Origin: Sinohyriopsis cumingii
Taxonomy: Eukaryota > Mollusca > Bivalvia > Unionida > Unionidae
Direction: 5' to 3'
DNA length: 64,000 nucleotides
NCBI GenBank assembly: GCA_028554795.2
Contig: CM068832.1
Location: 88,563,011 to 88,627,010, forward strand
The notes below the pieces were generated by a model. That model was given only the letters and a program-made list of their open reading frames with translations, had not been told where the DNA came from and made no database searches. How positions within the stretch are numbered: the first letter of the stretch is position 1; each line of letters begins with the position of its first letter. Below, piece after piece: positions 63,801 through 64,000 of this stretch. A program made the translations under genes and the position numbers.

Positions 63801-64000
63801 ATACAAAAGTACGTATATTATAAGCACCAAATGTGTATTGGCAAAATAAAACAGGCCTTAAAAATAATTGATTTAAGTTTCACAAATCAGAAGTATTTTA
63901 AGGAGAATCAATACAAAATGTAAGTAACGCATGATCACGTGATTCACATGGTACTGCATGCGACAATTTTAATATTGGTTTAGGTAAACGTTCAACTGAA

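Overview
This window looks like non-model invertebrate nuclear DNA, most likely from a lophotrochozoan and plausibly a mollusc. The grounds are the AT-rich base composition, very long pure (AT)n tracts, (GTAT)n arrays, several tRNA-headed SINE types, degenerate Ty3/gypsy elements, and recurrent AT-rich repeats of the kind seen in bivalve and gastropod genomes. The taxon is inferred, not proven. I see no bacterial operons, CRISPR array, rRNA or convincing free-standing tRNA gene. Almost every open frame over 60 codons is a dinucleotide- or tetranucleotide-repeat artefact or a random frame.

Layout. 0-7 kb: intergenic DNA with one SINE on each strand, a nested minisatellite (4.79-5.53 kb), a minus-strand copy of a composite repeat (5.59-6.33 kb) and a 40-bp minisatellite (6.56-6.93 kb). 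7.4-11 kb: an old tandem duplication of about 1.3-1.6 kb, with a third faint copy. 12-19 kb: SINEs and sequence without clear genes. 19.9-21.4 kb: the 3' part of a RecQ-like helicase gene with a well-formed GT-AG intron but three or four single-base frameshifts. 21.5-35 kb: (GTAT)n cores, several tandem or direct repeats, and more SINEs. 36-41 kb: a giant (AT)n tract, then a decayed tyrosine-recombinase-like gene (37.8-38.9 kb) and possible downstream exons. 42-52 kb: at least four plus-strand copies of the composite repeat, one of them interrupted by a 1.6-kb TIR element with a TA duplication. 52.6-57.5 kb: a Ty3/gypsy element on the minus strand (gag, PR, RT, RNase H, IN and a zinc-finger tail), broken by many frameshifts and with no 3' LTR found. 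57.5-64 kb: a second gypsy-type family with three LTRs (one with PBS and gag start, one solo, one truncated and inverted) that has invaded what looks like a minus-strand spliced gene.

The genes do not form a pathway. The window is best read as a layered record of mobile-element insertion and tandem expansion. The most interesting items are the composite repeat with dated nested insertions, the split RecQ-like gene whose frameshifts sit in short homopolymers, the recombinase remnant broken at a catalytic-arginine CpG codon, the C2H2 zinc fingers at the end of the gypsy integrase, and the CCGGA-rich LTR family that includes a 0.5-kb inverted pair.
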